A DNA stretch of 36,506 nt from Levilactobacillus lindianensis (GCF_003946095.1 NZ_RHOD01000020.1:1-36506), one strand, 5' to 3'. Counted from the stretch's first letter, positions 1 through 11,725 are shown. Notes: generated by a model not told the origin, from the sequence alone. Made by a program: numbers and translations.

Positions 1-77
1 TAGGCATAGAAAAATCCCCTTAAAGTTAACAGATGAATTATAGTATTTCATCTGTCAACCTTAAGGGGACTATAGCA
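1..77 (-). repeat. Left copy of a 77-bp terminal inverted repeat with hairpin and buried ribosome-binding site
   Basis: This segment is the reverse complement of 36430-36506 with six differences in 77 positions. Read on the minus strand (77 to 1) it carries an extended -10 motif TGCTATAGT, then a 22-bp stem (5' arm 68-47, 3' arm 37-16) with a 9-base loop. The 3' arm ends in AAGGGG, which would serve as a Shine-Dalgarno sequence for an ATG at 7-5 that runs off the window edge. Every non-Watson-Crick pair of the stem is a G-U wobble on the minus strand but an A-C mismatch on the plus strand, so the minus strand is the one that folds. The stem is followed by ATTTTTCT and could also terminate lepA transcription, since no other terminator is seen there. 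The inference is the 5' end of a repeated, perhaps insertion-sequence, gene; the family is not identifiable from this much sequence. Confidence 0.8.
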
Positions 78-118
78 AACACTGAATGTGTGGCACTAAT
101 TCGTCCTATCAACGTTTC

Positions 119-1951
119 TTACTTAGTTTCATCCTCATCAGTCTTCAAAACAGCCATAAACGCTTCCTGTGGGATATCAACCTTCCCGACAGCCTTCATC
201 CGTTTCTTCCCGACCTTTTGTTTCTCAAGCAGTTTCATCCGACGAGTCCGGTCACCCCCGTAGAGGTGGGCGGTAACGTCTTTCCGGTAAGCCTTGATTG
301 TGGTTCTGGCAATAATCTTGGCCCCAATCGCTGCTTGCACGGGAATTTCGAAGTTTTGGCGAGGGATGATCTTCTTCAACCGTGAGGCAATCTCACGGCC
401 CCGTTGTGGGGCGAAGGACCGGTGCGCAATGAAGCTCAAGGCATCAACCTTATCCCCGTTCAAGAGAATATCAATCTTAACCAGGTCAGCTTCTGCATAG
501 CCATTCGTTTCGTAATCCAAGGAGGCATAGCCCCGCGTGCTGGACTTCAACTTATCGAAGAAATCAAAGATGATTTCCGACAACGGCATATTATACAAAA
601 TATTAACTCGATATTCATCCAGGTATTCCATCGTTAAGAACTGACCTCGCCGATGCTGGCACAGCTCCATGATCGCCCCAACGTATTCGTTGGGTGCCAT
701 GATCGTGGCCTTGACGATTGGTTCTTCAATGCGCTTGATCGAGGACGCCTCCGGCATTTCTGCGGGGTTCTCGACTTCCTTCATTGACCCATCCGTCAGA
801 TAAGCATGGTAGGTTACGGATGGCGCCGTTGTAATCAGTTCAAGATTGAATTCACGTTCCAACCGTTCCTGAACGACATCCATATGCAACATCCCCAAGA
901 ATCCACAACGGAAACCAAAGCCCAACGCTTGTGAGGATTCGGGTTCAAATTCCAAAGCGGCATCGTTTAACTTCAACTTTTCCAGTGCTTCACGCAGATC
1001 CGTCAGCTTGGCATTATCCGTGGGATAGAGCCCAGCGTAAACCATTGGGGCCATTTCACGGTAACCTGGCAAGGCTTTTTCGGCTGGATTATCGGCATCC
1101 GTCACGGTATCCCCAACTCGGGTATCCGTAATATCCTTGATGCTGGCGGTGATGTACCCCACATCCCCCGCAATCAGGTATTCTCGCGAGATTGGCTTAG
1201 GTGAGTTAACCCCGACTTCGGTGACTTCGTAGATACTGCCGGAGTTCATCAATTGGATCTTGTCGCCTGGTTTAACAGTTCCTTCAAAGACCCGGACACT
1301 CAACACAACCCCACGATAGTCATCGTAGACGGAGTCAAAGACCAAGGCCTTCAATGGGGCGTCCAGATCACCGGTTGGTGCCGGTACCTTGTCGACAATC
1401 TGTTCCAACAGTTCTGGAATTCCGATCCCCTGCTTGGCACTCGCCAAGACAGCGTCGGAGGCATCCAGCCCAATGACATCTTCAATTTCAGTCTTAACCT
1501 TCTCTGGGTCAGCAGATGGCAAGTCAATCTTGTTGATGACCGGCACGATTTCCAAATTATCATCGAGTGCCAGATAAACGTTGGCTAAGGTTTGGGCTTC
1601 GACCCCTTGGGCCGCATCCACGACCAGAATAGCTCCTTCACAGGCCGCTAGACTCCGTGAGACCTCATAGGAGAAGTCCACGTGCCCTGGGGTATCAATC
1701 AGGTGAAACTCATAGTCATGGCCGTCCTTGGCGTGATACGTCAATTCTACGGCATTTAATTTGATCGTAATTCCACGTTCTCGTTCGAGATCCATGTTGT
1801 CCAACACTTGATCTTGCATATCGCGTTTGGAAATCGTATCCGTCAATTCCAGAATACGGTCCGCGAGCGTCGACTTCCCGTGGTCAATATGCGCCACAAT
1901 GGAGAAGTTGCGAATGTATTTTTGATGGTTTTTTAATTTCTCAAGATCCAT
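119..1951 (-). CDS. lepA: Elongation factor 4 (LepA), ribosome back-translocating GTPase
   Basis: A 610-residue translational GTPase of the LepA/EF4 family, which acts on the ribosome and influences elongation or assembly under stress. The G motifs are complete: AHIDHGKST at residues 20-28, RGITIK at 59-64, DTPGH at 86-90 and NKID at 140-143. EF-G-like domains II, III and V follow, and the C-terminal region unique to LepA ends in a basic stretch ([10 protein letters not shown]) near residue 590. Length matches the family (about 600-612). The ATG at 1951 has a modest upstream purine stretch (AGTAGGAAA). It has its own strong promoter after the dlt terminator, so it is probably a single-gene unit rather than part of the dlt operon. 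Its stop lies 41 bases from the terminal repeat. Confidence 0.98.
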   Translation of the reverse strand: MDLEKLKNHQKYIRNFSIVAHIDHGKSTLADRILELTDTISKRDMQDQVLDNMDLERERGITIKLNAVELTYHAKDGHDYEFHLIDTPGHVDFSYEVSRSLAACEGAILVVDAAQGVEAQTLANVYLALDDNLEIVPVINKIDLPSADPEKVKTEIEDVIGLDASDAVLASAKQGIGIPELLEQIVDKVPAPTGDLDAPLKALVFDSVYDDYRGVVLSVRVFEGTVKPGDKIQLMNSGSIYEVTEVGVNSPKPISREYLIAGDVGYITASIKDITDTRVGDTVTDADNPAEKALPGYREMAPMVYAGLYPTDNAKLTDLREALEKLKLNDAALEFEPESSQALGFGFRCGFLGMLHMDVVQERLEREFNLELITTAPSVTYHAYLTDGSMKEVENPAEMPEASSIKRIEEPIVKATIMAPNEYVGAIMELCQHRRGQFLTMEYLDEYRVNILYNMPLSEIIFDFFDKLKSSTRGYASLDYETNGYAEADLVKIDILLNGDKVDALSFIAHRSFAPQRGREIASRLKKIIPRQNFEIPVQAAIGAKIIARTTIKAYRKDVTAHLYGGDRTRRMKLLEKQKVGKKRMKAVGKVDIPQEAFMAVLKTDEDETK

Positions 1952-1989
1952 GTTGATTTCCTACTTTCCTATAACACCATGTCTCAACA

Positions 1990-2018
1990 ATTATACCAAC
2001 CATCTGCGGCAAGTACAA
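1990..2018 (-). promoter_or_regulatory. Sigma-A promoter of lepA
   Basis: On the minus strand a -35 TTGTAC (2018-2013) is followed after 17 bases by TATAAT (1995-1990), preceded by TGG to give an extended -10. It lies between the dlt terminator and the lepA start and is the best-matching promoter in this part of the window. Confidence 0.8.
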
Positions 2019-2042
2019 ACTAAAAGGAATCCTGCGACCGTC

Positions 2043-2075
2043 AAAAAAGGCTCGGCACAAATTGTCCCGAACCTT
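2043..2075 (-). terminator. Intrinsic terminator of the dlt operon
   Basis: The hairpin at 2075-2047 (arms starting AAGGTTCGG and ending CCGAGCCTT, one internal mismatch) is followed on the minus strand by a run of T. It begins a few bases after the dltD stop codon. Confidence 0.85.
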
Positions 2076-2080
2076 CTTGT

Positions 2081-3370
2081 TTATTTCGTGGTCTGTTCGT
2101 ACTGGCTGAGTTGAGAAGGTCCCAACTGTTGCCAAGCCTTCGAATAGAACTTATCGCTAACATCATAGTGTGGTTGTGTTTGCCTTTGACTGAGGAACGG
2201 GTTAACCCGTTGGTCAATCGCCAACCAACCTCGCCACCCGGGGTGAATCGTATCCGTCATAAAGTACGGAACATTCCCCTTGTCACTCAAGTCAACAATG
2301 TTGTGAAAACCTTGTGACTCAAGTTGGTAGTGAATCTTGCGGTCAAACTGGCGCAACATCTCTGGCGACAACCCCGTGTACTCCTGCCACTTCTGGTTAA
2401 TCGGTGGAATGATGAAGAGCACATTGGTATTCAACCGGGCAAACTGATCCAAACAGAGTTGGAAGTCGCTGTATTCCGGCGACTTCAAGTAAGAGAGGTT
2501 CTTCTGGAAGTTCTTCAGCTTCCCCTTCTTTAACTCCTGCTTGAGACCATGATTGTAGAATTGATCGCTAATGTGGAAACTATTGTTACCAGTCTGCGCT
2601 TTACCGATGCGGCCGGCGAGTGAATCCAGCGCCGAGTAAGAATAATGAGTGGGTAACTTCTGGGCTTGCTGGTCAACTCGAGCTAAGTTTCGCGATGGTA
2701 AATTGATTCCAGAGAAGAACTGGTCTTCCTGGGTCAGCATATTCTTTCGCGATTGCAGGTAGAACCGTTGGTAACCGGTTAAGGCTTTTCCAGAGGCAAC
2801 CTGCTGTAAGGCTGTATTGATGAAATGATCGGACTTCGCTGCGGGCATTTGGAGTAGCCGCTTGGCAGCGTACTGATCAATCGCATCGTGACGGTAATGG
2901 CTCAACCATTCACTCGTTTGCAGTTGTGAGTAGTAGAAACCAAAAGCATCCTTACGCGTCCCACCCTTAACGAACCATTGTGGCGAAATGAAGAACACTG
3001 CCTTCTTGTTTCGCAACTGGCTCTGGATGTTCTGCATCACGAAGAACTGTGTTAACGACTGTGTGCCCCGGGCACCCAAGAGAAACGGCCGGTAATCCCG
3101 GTGATATTTCTGGGCGAGCACGGAAGGGTGCATCGGGTCGATTCGTGACCATTCTGATGATCCAAAGAACGGCACGTACCCATCTCCGAGCGCTGCTTCC
3201 TTAACGTGCTTCCCCCGTAAAATGTTGGGTGACAGTGAAACCGCAGCCTGCCGTTCCTTGGCCGCACTCATGTGCTTAAAACCAAAGGTAACCGGCGAAA
3301 CCAATACCGCAAAAACTAGAATAGCCGCGAGAATTAACGGACCAAAGATCCGTAGTAGTCGCTTGGCCAT
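2081..3370 (-). CDS. dltD: DltD, teichoic acid D-alanylation esterase/transferase
   Basis: Last gene of the dlt operon, 429 residues. DltD is anchored on the outer face of the membrane and takes part in the final transfer of D-alanine onto lipoteichoic acid. A hydrophobic segment at residues 8-30 supplies the anchor. The SGNH-like catalytic elements are visible: GSSEW at 70-74 holds the nucleophilic serine, and DTIHPG near 373-378 supplies the conserved Asp and His. The start codon is 3 bases after the dltC stop and has no clear Shine-Dalgarno sequence, so translation is probably coupled to dltC. D-alanylation lowers the negative charge of the wall and affects resistance to cationic peptides and, in lactobacilli, host interaction. 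Confidence 0.97.
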   Translation of the reverse strand: MAKRLLRIFGPLILAAILVFAVLVSPVTFGFKHMSAAKERQAAVSLSPNILRGKHVKEAALGDGYVPFFGSSEWSRIDPMHPSVLAQKYHRDYRPFLLGARGTQSLTQFFVMQNIQSQLRNKKAVFFISPQWFVKGGTRKDAFGFYYSQLQTSEWLSHYRHDAIDQYAAKRLLQMPAAKSDHFINTALQQVASGKALTGYQRFYLQSRKNMLTQEDQFFSGINLPSRNLARVDQQAQKLPTHYSYSALDSLAGRIGKAQTGNNSFHISDQFYNHGLKQELKKGKLKNFQKNLSYLKSPEYSDFQLCLDQFARLNTNVLFIIPPINQKWQEYTGLSPEMLRQFDRKIHYQLESQGFHNIVDLSDKGNVPYFMTDTIHPGWRGWLAIDQRVNPFLSQRQTQPHYDVSDKFYSKAWQQLGPSQLSQYEQTTK

Positions 3371-3373
3371 AGA

Positions 3374-3607
3374 CTAAGCCAGACTTTCTGCTTTCGCAAC
3401 AATCTTGTTGGGCGTGTCCCACTCTGACCGCTCGAATTCAGAAACTGGCACGTTGATGCCTAAGTCACTTTGAAGTTGTAATAGTAATTGAACGGAACCC
3501 ATGGAGTCTAATAACCCACTATCGAATAAATTATCGTCCATTGCACCACTAACATCGTTCCCCGTTAAGTCGCTTAAAATTTGTAAAACCGTTGCTTTGA
3601 TATCCAT
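3374..3607 (-). CDS. dltC: D-alanyl carrier protein DltC
   Basis: A 77-residue acyl-carrier-type protein that carries activated D-alanine as a thioester. The phosphopantetheine attachment serine is S35 in the LLDSMGSV motif, the usual place in this small helical bundle. A strong Shine-Dalgarno GAGGGGG lies 8 bases before the ATG. DltA loads it and DltB takes the D-alanine from it, which fits its place between dltB and dltD. Confidence 0.98.
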   Translation of the reverse strand: MDIKATVLQILSDLTGNDVSGAMDDNLFDSGLLDSMGSVQLLLQLQSDLGINVPVSEFERSEWDTPNKIVAKAESLA

Positions 3608-3645
3608 TATAATTTCCCCCTCGATTGAATTATGAATCCCTTAGT

Positions 3646-4854
3646 TTATTGGAACCACAGCTTGTCCAGTAACCCAGAGAAGATCAGGAAACTGAAACAA
3701 ACCATATTTGCCGTTAAGAAGATGGCAAACACCTGCGTAAACCCGTTATGCGGGATACTTTGGCGATGCTTCTTCTTGTAACGTAACCACGCGTCGTTAA
3801 GCACCAGTGCGACCCCATGGAACAGGCCGTAAGTGATGTAATACCACGTGACCCCATGCCAGAAACCCATGACCAACATATTAATAATATACGTGACATT
3901 GGCCGTGGTTGTTGGCTTCTTGAATACCCGGTGCTTCATGAACCAGAAGACTAACCGCATATAGATGAAGTCTCGGAACCAGAATGACAACGTGATGTGC
4001 CAACGATTCCAGAAGTCCTTAATGTTCGGTGACCGCCAAGGCTGCTTGAAGTTCATTGGCGTCTCAATCCCCATAAGATAGGAGGTCCCAACAGCAAACA
4101 AACTGTATCCAGCGAAGTCAAAGAACAAATCGGCACTATAACAATACATGTAACCCACGACTGGCCAGGAAAGATCCATGAAGCCACCCCGTGAATTCAT
4201 CGCCATAATTTGCAGCTTTGGCATCAAGATCGTTCCGAAGTAGTACGCCAGAATGAACTTGTACAGGAATCCCACAAAGATATAGCGGACCCCCTTTTGA
4301 ATCATGCCCAGGTACTTATCCCGATCGGGTACCGTCCGATAATCGGCTTCGAAACGCCGGTAACGGTCAATCGGCCCGGATGAAATCGTTGGGAAGAAGA
4401 GCATGAATTGCAGGAAGGTCATGACCTGATAATCCTTCAACGTGCCGTCACGTGTTTCCATAATCGTTTGGACGGCGCGGAATGAAAGATAACTGACACC
4501 CAGGAAACCAATCAGTGAAGCCTGACCATTGGCAACAGCCGGTGTCACCTTCACGATGGTTAACGGTAAGATGGACAGGATCACCGTCATAAAGAAGACG
4601 GGTCCCGAATTATGTTGCTTTCTGTAGACGGCATACCCCCAGGTCAACGCCACCTCGTACAAAATGTAAATGATCAAGGCTACTCCTTGCGTCCACTTCG
4701 GACCGCCGAAGGTGAGAACCAGGAAGAAGATTGAAATTAACGTTTCATACAGACGCGACCGCTTGCCGTACAGAATACCAATCATCAGTGGTAAAAGTGC
4801 CACTCCCAACAGGGCGAAATATGTTGGGTTACCGTACGGTTCAAAGGTCAACAT
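3646..4854 (-). CDS. dltB: DltB, MBOAT-family D-alanyl transferase membrane protein
   Basis: A 402-residue polytopic membrane protein of the MBOAT family that passes D-alanine from DltC across the membrane to the outside. Many hydrophobic helices are visible along its length. The family histidines are present: H333 in GFWHG and H346 in GLFHG, the latter in the helix containing the catalytic tunnel histidine of known DltB proteins. Its ATG overlaps the dltA stop codon by one base (TAATG), with GAGGT upstream inside dltA, so the two are translationally coupled. Confidence 0.98.
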   Translation of the reverse strand: MLTFEPYGNPTYFALLGVALLPLMIGILYGKRSRLYETLISIFFLVLTFGGPKWTQGVALIIYILYEVALTWGYAVYRKQHNSGPVFFMTVILSILPLTIVKVTPAVANGQASLIGFLGVSYLSFRAVQTIMETRDGTLKDYQVMTFLQFMLFFPTISSGPIDRYRRFEADYRTVPDRDKYLGMIQKGVRYIFVGFLYKFILAYYFGTILMPKLQIMAMNSRGGFMDLSWPVVGYMYCYSADLFFDFAGYSLFAVGTSYLMGIETPMNFKQPWRSPNIKDFWNRWHITLSFWFRDFIYMRLVFWFMKHRVFKKPTTTANVTYIINMLVMGFWHGVTWYYITYGLFHGVALVLNDAWLRYKKKHRQSIPHNGFTQVFAIFLTANMVCFSFLIFSGLLDKLWFQ

Positions 4855-6383
4855 TATTGATTGACCTCAGCGATAATTGATTTGATATCAACCTTGCCGT
4901 TGGGAGTCATCGGCAGGCTTTCCTTATAAACAAATCGCTGTGGGATCATGTATTCCATCATGTCGCCACCTTGTAAGTTTTCTTTAATGGCCTTCGTCAG
5001 CGCCAATTCATTGGCGAAGTCTGAACTGCTTGGCACAATCCAAGCAATCAGTTGACTCACCTTGTGGTTCCGGTCATAACGTGGAACGGCAACCCCAACC
5101 TGAATGTGATCCTCTTGCGTCAGGTAATGGTTGACCTCTTCCAGTTCAATCCGGTAACCATGAAGCTTAATCTGAAAGTCCGTCCGACCACGATACATGA
5201 TAAGACCGTTAGTCAGCTGAACTCCCAGGTCCCCCGAACGGTAAACCTTGTGTCCATCGTTCGTCACAAAGGCCTTCGCTGTCTTCTCTGGGTTATTAAG
5301 GTAACCCTTAGACATTGATGGTCCACTGATCAGCAGTTCACCCTCAGTGCCGGCTGGAACCGGGTTCAACTCGTCATCGACCACGGTAATCGTGGTATCT
5401 GGCTTAGCATATCCGATTGGTAATCGGGGATTGTCAGCCAAGAGTTCCGCGGTAATCTCAACCTGGGTGACAGCAACCGTTGTTTCGGTTGGGCCATAGG
5501 TATTGAAGATCCGCGCACTTGGGAACCGGTTCAACAGTGTTTGCGCGGTCCCATGGGTTAATTCTTCCCCACAGAACAGGAACCGACTAAGATGTGGATA
5601 ATGTTCGGCATCAAAAGTGGGCTCCAACAAGCAAATGTCCATAAAGGACGGCGTTGAGACCCAGACGTTCAGGTCCATCGTTGGCAACGTTTCAAAGAGC
5701 TGACGGAAGTTATCCGTAACCTGCTTAGGCAGTGCCACCAACGTCCCCCCAGCGGCCAAGGTTGGCCCCCAGTCCATGACAGACAGGTCAAATGAATACG
5801 GGGCTTGCGATAACGTCCGTGGGGCGTCAGGCAACGCAAAGTCCGTGCTCAGCATCCAGTTAACATAGCTCAAGAGATTCGTATGTGAAATCTGAACCCC
5901 CTTGGGCTTTCCAGTCGTCCCAGAGGTAAAGATGATGTAGTAGTTATCATCACCTGATACGGCGTGGTCTAACTGGTAGTCCACAACCGATTCACTGAAA
6001 ATAGTTTCCAGGGCATCCGGTGTAATTACTGGCGTCGATCCCAGCGTGGTTGGCAAGTCCTCAACGGCAATGGCCGCTGCGGGTTGGGCAATCTCATTGA
6101 TGGTCGTGACCCGCTCCAGTGGCGAATGTGTATCGATTGGTGCATAGGCGTGACCACTCTTCACAATGCCTAAAAAAGTCGCCAGCATGTTAAAGGTTTG
6201 TCCCCCATAAACTAAGATGGGAGCCTTGGCCGGTAACTGCATGGCGTCCAAATGTGCGGCAAGAGCATCTGATCGGCTCTTCAGCTCGCCGTAAGTGTTG
6301 GTTTGACCCAGGTAATCGTAGGCGATCCGGTTGGGATCGACTTGACCAAAATGGTCAATAGTTTCAATCATATTTTCAATCAT
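4854..6383 (-). CDS. dltA: D-alanine--D-alanyl carrier protein ligase DltA
   Basis: A 509-residue adenylate-forming enzyme that activates D-alanine with ATP and loads it onto DltC in the cytoplasm. Motifs in order are the phosphate loop FTSGTTGKPKG at 152-162, the CGEE segment at 271-274 (a cysteine here is linked to D-Ala selectivity in Bacillus DltA), NTYGPTETT at 294-302, YRSGDLG in the hinge region and the C-terminal lysine K497 in PNGKVD. Two methionines occur at residues 1 and 5. The first is chosen because GGGGGG lies 7 bases before it, the better spacing. Confidence 0.98.
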   Translation of the reverse strand: MIENMIETIDHFGQVDPNRIAYDYLGQTNTYGELKSRSDALAAHLDAMQLPAKAPILVYGGQTFNMLATFLGIVKSGHAYAPIDTHSPLERVTTINEIAQPAAAIAVEDLPTTLGSTPVITPDALETIFSESVVDYQLDHAVSGDDNYYIIFTSGTTGKPKGVQISHTNLLSYVNWMLSTDFALPDAPRTLSQAPYSFDLSVMDWGPTLAAGGTLVALPKQVTDNFRQLFETLPTMDLNVWVSTPSFMDICLLEPTFDAEHYPHLSRFLFCGEELTHGTAQTLLNRFPSARIFNTYGPTETTVAVTQVEITAELLADNPRLPIGYAKPDTTITVVDDELNPVPAGTEGELLISGPSMSKGYLNNPEKTAKAFVTNDGHKVYRSGDLGVQLTNGLIMYRGRTDFQIKLHGYRIELEEVNHYLTQEDHIQVGVAVPRYDRNHKVSQLIAWIVPSSSDFANELALTKAIKENLQGGDMMEYMIPQRFVYKESLPMTPNGKVDIKSIIAEVNQ

Positions 6384-6438
6384 TCTATATCCCCCCCAAT
6401 AGAACTTATGTCTAATCTTGTCGGTTGACCCCCAACGA

Positions 6439-6588
6439 TTAGAACTCGTTATAGATAAACGTGGAATTATTTAACCCACTGTACCCATACAAATAAACTA
6501 ATACCATCAAAATAACAAAGTAAAATGCTGTCCAGCCAATAAAGGCGACCACTGGCTGATGCCAAAACGCCAGCCACTTTGCTCTCAT
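6439..6588 (-). CDS. dltX: DltX, small membrane protein of the D-alanylation system
   Basis: A 49-residue protein starting MRAKWLAFW, with one hydrophobic helix (about residues 13-36) and the conserved DltX C-terminus FIYNEF. The same frame stays open upstream for another 64 codons, but GGGGG lies 8 bases before this ATG and the upstream part is the untranslated leader. DltX is the first gene of the operon in many Gram-positives. The C-terminal motif is thought to engage the extracellular acceptor step by serving as an acyl intermediate. The gap to dltA is 55 bases. Confidence 0.93.
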   Translation of the reverse strand: MRAKWLAFWHQPVVAFIGWTAFYFVILMVLVYLYGYSGLNNSTFIYNEF

Positions 6589-6722
6589 GAAATTCACCCC
6601 CAGGTTTGCTGATTGATTCGTCCCCCAAATCAGCTTCCGTTCGCACCTATACAGCCTGTCTTTTCCCCGACGAATCCACACTGCATAGGGAGGAATACCG
6701 TGGCCCCAGCCACATTCCTTAT
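6589..6722 (-). promoter_or_regulatory. Structured 5' leader of the dlt operon
   Basis: About 134 untranslated bases lie between the inferred start site and dltX. The transcript would begin with a compound hairpin (6719-6691) made of AGGAAT/ATTCCT outside and GTGGC/GCCAC inside. Further on, GATTCGTC (6676-6669) can pair perfectly with GACGAATC (6622-6615), enclosing 46 bases. No T-run follows either helix, so these are not terminators. A regulatory role is inference only. Confidence 0.45.
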
Positions 6723-6728
6723 GTTTCG

Positions 6729-6757
6729 AGATTAGCATTGACAAAACCGGATTGCAA
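6729..6757 (-). promoter_or_regulatory. Probable dlt operon promoter
   Basis: A -35 TTGCAA (6757-6752), a 17-base spacer and an extended -10 TGC-TAATCT (hexamer at 6734-6729) lie between the dnaJ terminator and dltX. This is the best candidate in the 301-base gap between dltX and dnaJ, which otherwise holds only the dlt leader and that terminator. Confidence 0.55.
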
Positions 6758-6822
6758 TCAACACTACTCAAGCTTAACACTTTCTTTTTCTTTCATAATT
6801 CTCCCGGTAATTACTAGGGCAC

Positions 6823-6854
6823 AAAAAAGGCCGCCGAAAACCTTCAGCGGCCTT
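6823..6854 (-). terminator. Intrinsic terminator of the hrcA-grpE-dnaK-dnaJ operon
   Basis: The stem of AAGGCCGC with GCGGCCTT, extended by four more pairs around a GGTT loop, is followed on the minus strand by six T. It lies 36 bases after the dnaJ stop. Confidence 0.92.
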
Positions 6855-6889
6855 GATAGATTAGCTATTTGAGCAGGTTGCCCCTACAA

Positions 6890-8035
6890 CTAATTCTCAT
6901 TAAATTTATCTCTCATTTTGTTAAATAAGTTACCTTTTCCCGAACCGGAAACGCTCTCGCCACTGGCCTTGGCAAAGTCACGTAAGGCATCGCGTTGACC
7001 CTTATTTAAGTTCTTAGGGGTCAAGACTTTAATCGTGACGTGTTCGTCACCATTGCCATTGCCACGCAGGCGAGGTGCCCCCTTGCCGCGTAGACGGAAG
7101 ATGGTGCCGCCCTGCGTTCCAGCAGGAATCTTCAACTTCACATCCCCGTGAACGGTCTTCACCGTCACATCGTCACCCATCGCCGCTTGGACGAAGGAAA
7201 TTGGTTGATTGAAGAAGATTTCGGTACCATCGCGTCGGAAGTCCTTGCTAGGCGTCACTTCAAAGATAATGAAGAGATCTCCATAAGGACCGCCATTTTG
7301 GCCGGCTTCACCCTGACCTTGGAGCCGCATTTGTTGACCGTCATCTACTCCAGCTGGGATGGTCACTTCAACTTCGTGCTGTTCTTCTTCGTGACCAGAA
7401 CCACCACAGGTTGGGCACTTTTCCTTGATTTCTTGACCCGTACCGTGGCAGACAGGACATGGCTGTTGCCGACGCATACGCCCTAGTGGCGTGTTGGTCT
7501 CCGTCGTCACGTAACCGGAACCGCCACATTGGTGACAGGTCTCAGGTGACGTGCCTGGCTTGGCCCCGTTACCGCCACAGGTATGACACTGGGCCTCACG
7601 GGTGTACTTGATCTTGGTCTTCTTCCCAAAGATGGCCTCTTCAAACTTCAAGTCCATCTGGTACTGTAGATCACGACCCGGACGAGGCGCGTTGGGATTT
7701 CGTTGGGCACCGCCACCAAACATTTGGCTAAAGATGTCGCTAAAGTCCCCGGCGCCACCACCGAAGCCGCCGAATCCACCAGCATCACCGCCACCAAAGC
7801 CACCAAAGCCTTGGGGACCGTCGGCAGAACCGTACTGATCGTAATTAGCCCGTTTGTCCTTATCGCCTAAAACATCGTAAGCATCTTGAACTTCCTTAAA
7901 CTTGTCCGCCGCATCCGGGGCCTTGTTTAAGTCTGGATGATACTTCTTTGATAACTTACGATAGGCCTTCTTAATTTCATCTTGGCTGGCATCCTTGGAG
8001 ACACCTAATACGCCATAAAAGTCCGTTTGCGCCAT
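6890..8035 (-). CDS. dnaJ: Chaperone DnaJ (Hsp40)
   Basis: A 381-residue type I J-protein that stimulates DnaK ATPase and delivers unfolded clients. The J domain occupies residues 1-70 with the HPD motif at 33-35. A Gly/Phe-rich stretch follows to about 120, then four zinc-binding CxxCxGxG repeats ([32 protein letters not shown]) and two C-terminal substrate-binding domains. The start MAQTDFYG is chosen over an in-frame TTG six codons upstream because GGGAGG sits 7 bases before this ATG and overlaps the longer reading. A terminator-like stem and its own promoter lie between it and dnaK. Confidence 0.98.
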   Translation of the reverse strand: MAQTDFYGVLGVSKDASQDEIKKAYRKLSKKYHPDLNKAPDAADKFKEVQDAYDVLGDKDKRANYDQYGSADGPQGFGGFGGGDAGGFGGFGGGAGDFSDIFSQMFGGGAQRNPNAPRPGRDLQYQMDLKFEEAIFGKKTKIKYTREAQCHTCGGNGAKPGTSPETCHQCGGSGYVTTETNTPLGRMRRQQPCPVCHGTGQEIKEKCPTCGGSGHEEEQHEVEVTIPAGVDDGQQMRLQGQGEAGQNGGPYGDLFIIFEVTPSKDFRRDGTEIFFNQPISFVQAAMGDDVTVKTVHGDVKLKIPAGTQGGTIFRLRGKGAPRLRGNGNGDEHVTIKVLTPKNLNKGQRDALRDFAKASGESVSGSGKGNLFNKMRDKFNEN

Positions 8036-8077
8036 CGTTTTCCTCCCAATCAATTCCGAAATTTTTCGCTACTAGTA

Positions 8078-8106
8078 AGAATAGCATACTCGAAACAAAA
8101 AGCCAA
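8078..8106 (-). promoter_or_regulatory. Candidate internal promoter for dnaJ
   Basis: TTGGCT (8106-8101), 17 bases, then extended -10 TGC-TATTCT (8083-8078). The -35 overlaps the 3' arm of the dnaK-dnaJ hairpin. No CIRCE sequence is next to it, so this promoter would not be under HrcA control. Confidence 0.45.
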
Positions 8107-8130
8107 AGCCCAGCGGACTCTGACTTTTTG
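8096..8130 (-). terminator. Hairpin/attenuator between dnaK and dnaJ
   Basis: All 16 positions of this stem pair (four through G-T wobble) around a 3-base loop, and the 3' arm ends in CTTTTTG. It would end or reduce transcription coming from dnaK, setting a lower dnaJ level. Confidence 0.7.
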
Positions 8131-8159
8131 CCCGATTATTGACAACTTAACAGCTGACC

Positions 8160-10651
<2,492 letters not shown>

Positions 10652-10671
10652 GATAAAAAACCTCCCTTTCT

Positions 10672-11709
10672 TTACTCGTCATAAAACCGGTAATAATCCA
10701 GTAGTTTTTTCGCGAGCTCTTCACGAAAAGCCCCGACAATTCCCAACATCCGCGAATAAGGCATTCGCGTCGGCCCCAGGATGGCAATCATCCCTTTACC
10801 ATGTTGGTCAACGTCATAAGTTGCGGTAATCAAACTGAAGTTACGTAGCGCATCATTGGTCATTTCATTCCCAATCCGGACGGAAATCTTGTCACTGGGT
10901 TGCCCCAGCACATCGGCAATATCATCCGTCTTGTCGAGCATCGCGTACAGTGACTTCAACGAATCGACGTCGCTATCCTGTGAGAAGTTCAACAGGTTCA
11001 AACGACCGCCGACGTAGAAGCGCTCCTGCGCGGCTCGGGTGAGCACGTCACCAAAGATATCGAGAAATCCCTCGGGACTCTGGAGATAATTGGCAATTTT
11101 CAGCGGAATATCCTGCTGAAGTTTCTTCAGGACCTCTGGCAAGGTTAACCCTACCAGTTGGTCGTTGATTAAGCGAACGACGGCTTCCAGCTGTTCACCG
11201 GTAACCTTCTCGTTGACGTCAAACGTCTGATTCTCGACGTCACCACTATCGGTAACCAGGATGGCCATGACTTGCCGCTTGCCCAATGGGATTAAACGGA
11301 AGCCACTCAATCGACTATCCTTAAGTTCCGGCTTCAGGGTGAACGCCGTGTAACTCGTCAGATTCGACAGGATCGTCGCAGATTGTGAAATGATTTCGTC
11401 AATTTTATGGAAATCACCGCCCAATGAGGACTGAATCACGTCCATATCGTTTGGACGCAACGGGTCTGGCTTGACCAAATGGTCAACGTAGTACCGGTAC
11501 CCTTCGCCAGAAGGAATCCGGCCGGAAGAGGAGTGGGTCTTCTCAATGAGTCCCTGTTCCTCCAACGCCGCCAGCTCATTACGAATTGTCGCCGAGCTTA
11601 CGTGGATGGGTAACTGCTTGGCTAATGTCTTAGATCCCACCGGCACACCAGTGTTAGTGAAATCGCGGACAACGGCTCGCAGAATCATCATTTGTCTTTC
11701 TGAAAGCAT
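10672..11709 (-). CDS. hrcA: Heat-inducible transcription repressor HrcA
   Basis: A 345-residue repressor that binds CIRCE and shuts off the chaperone operon when GroEL is free to keep it folded. The N-terminal winged helix is visible (SERQMMILRAVVRDF, then SSATIRNELAALEEQG), with the GAF-like dimerisation region after it and the typical C-terminus around PYSRMLGIVGAF. The start MLSERQ is chosen over an in-frame codon 12 residues upstream because AAAGGGGTG lies in front of this ATG and the upstream codons overlap the CIRCE element. First gene of its operon and autoregulated through the operator in its leader. Confidence 0.98.
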   Translation of the reverse strand: MLSERQMMILRAVVRDFTNTGVPVGSKTLAKQLPIHVSSATIRNELAALEEQGLIEKTHSSSGRIPSGEGYRYYVDHLVKPDPLRPNDMDVIQSSLGGDFHKIDEIISQSATILSNLTSYTAFTLKPELKDSRLSGFRLIPLGKRQVMAILVTDSGDVENQTFDVNEKVTGEQLEAVVRLINDQLVGLTLPEVLKKLQQDIPLKIANYLQSPEGFLDIFGDVLTRAAQERFYVGGRLNLLNFSQDSDVDSLKSLYAMLDKTDDIADVLGQPSDKISVRIGNEMTNDALRNFSLITATYDVDQHGKGMIAILGPTRMPYSRMLGIVGAFREELAKKLLDYYRFYDE

Positions 11710-11725
11710 CACAATCACCCCTTTT

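Noticed and set aside
7148-7838. Open frames on the plus strand opposite dnaJ
   Set aside because: They lack ribosome sites, and their composition (Pro, Lys runs) is the mirror of the Gly/Phe and zinc-finger coding of dnaJ.
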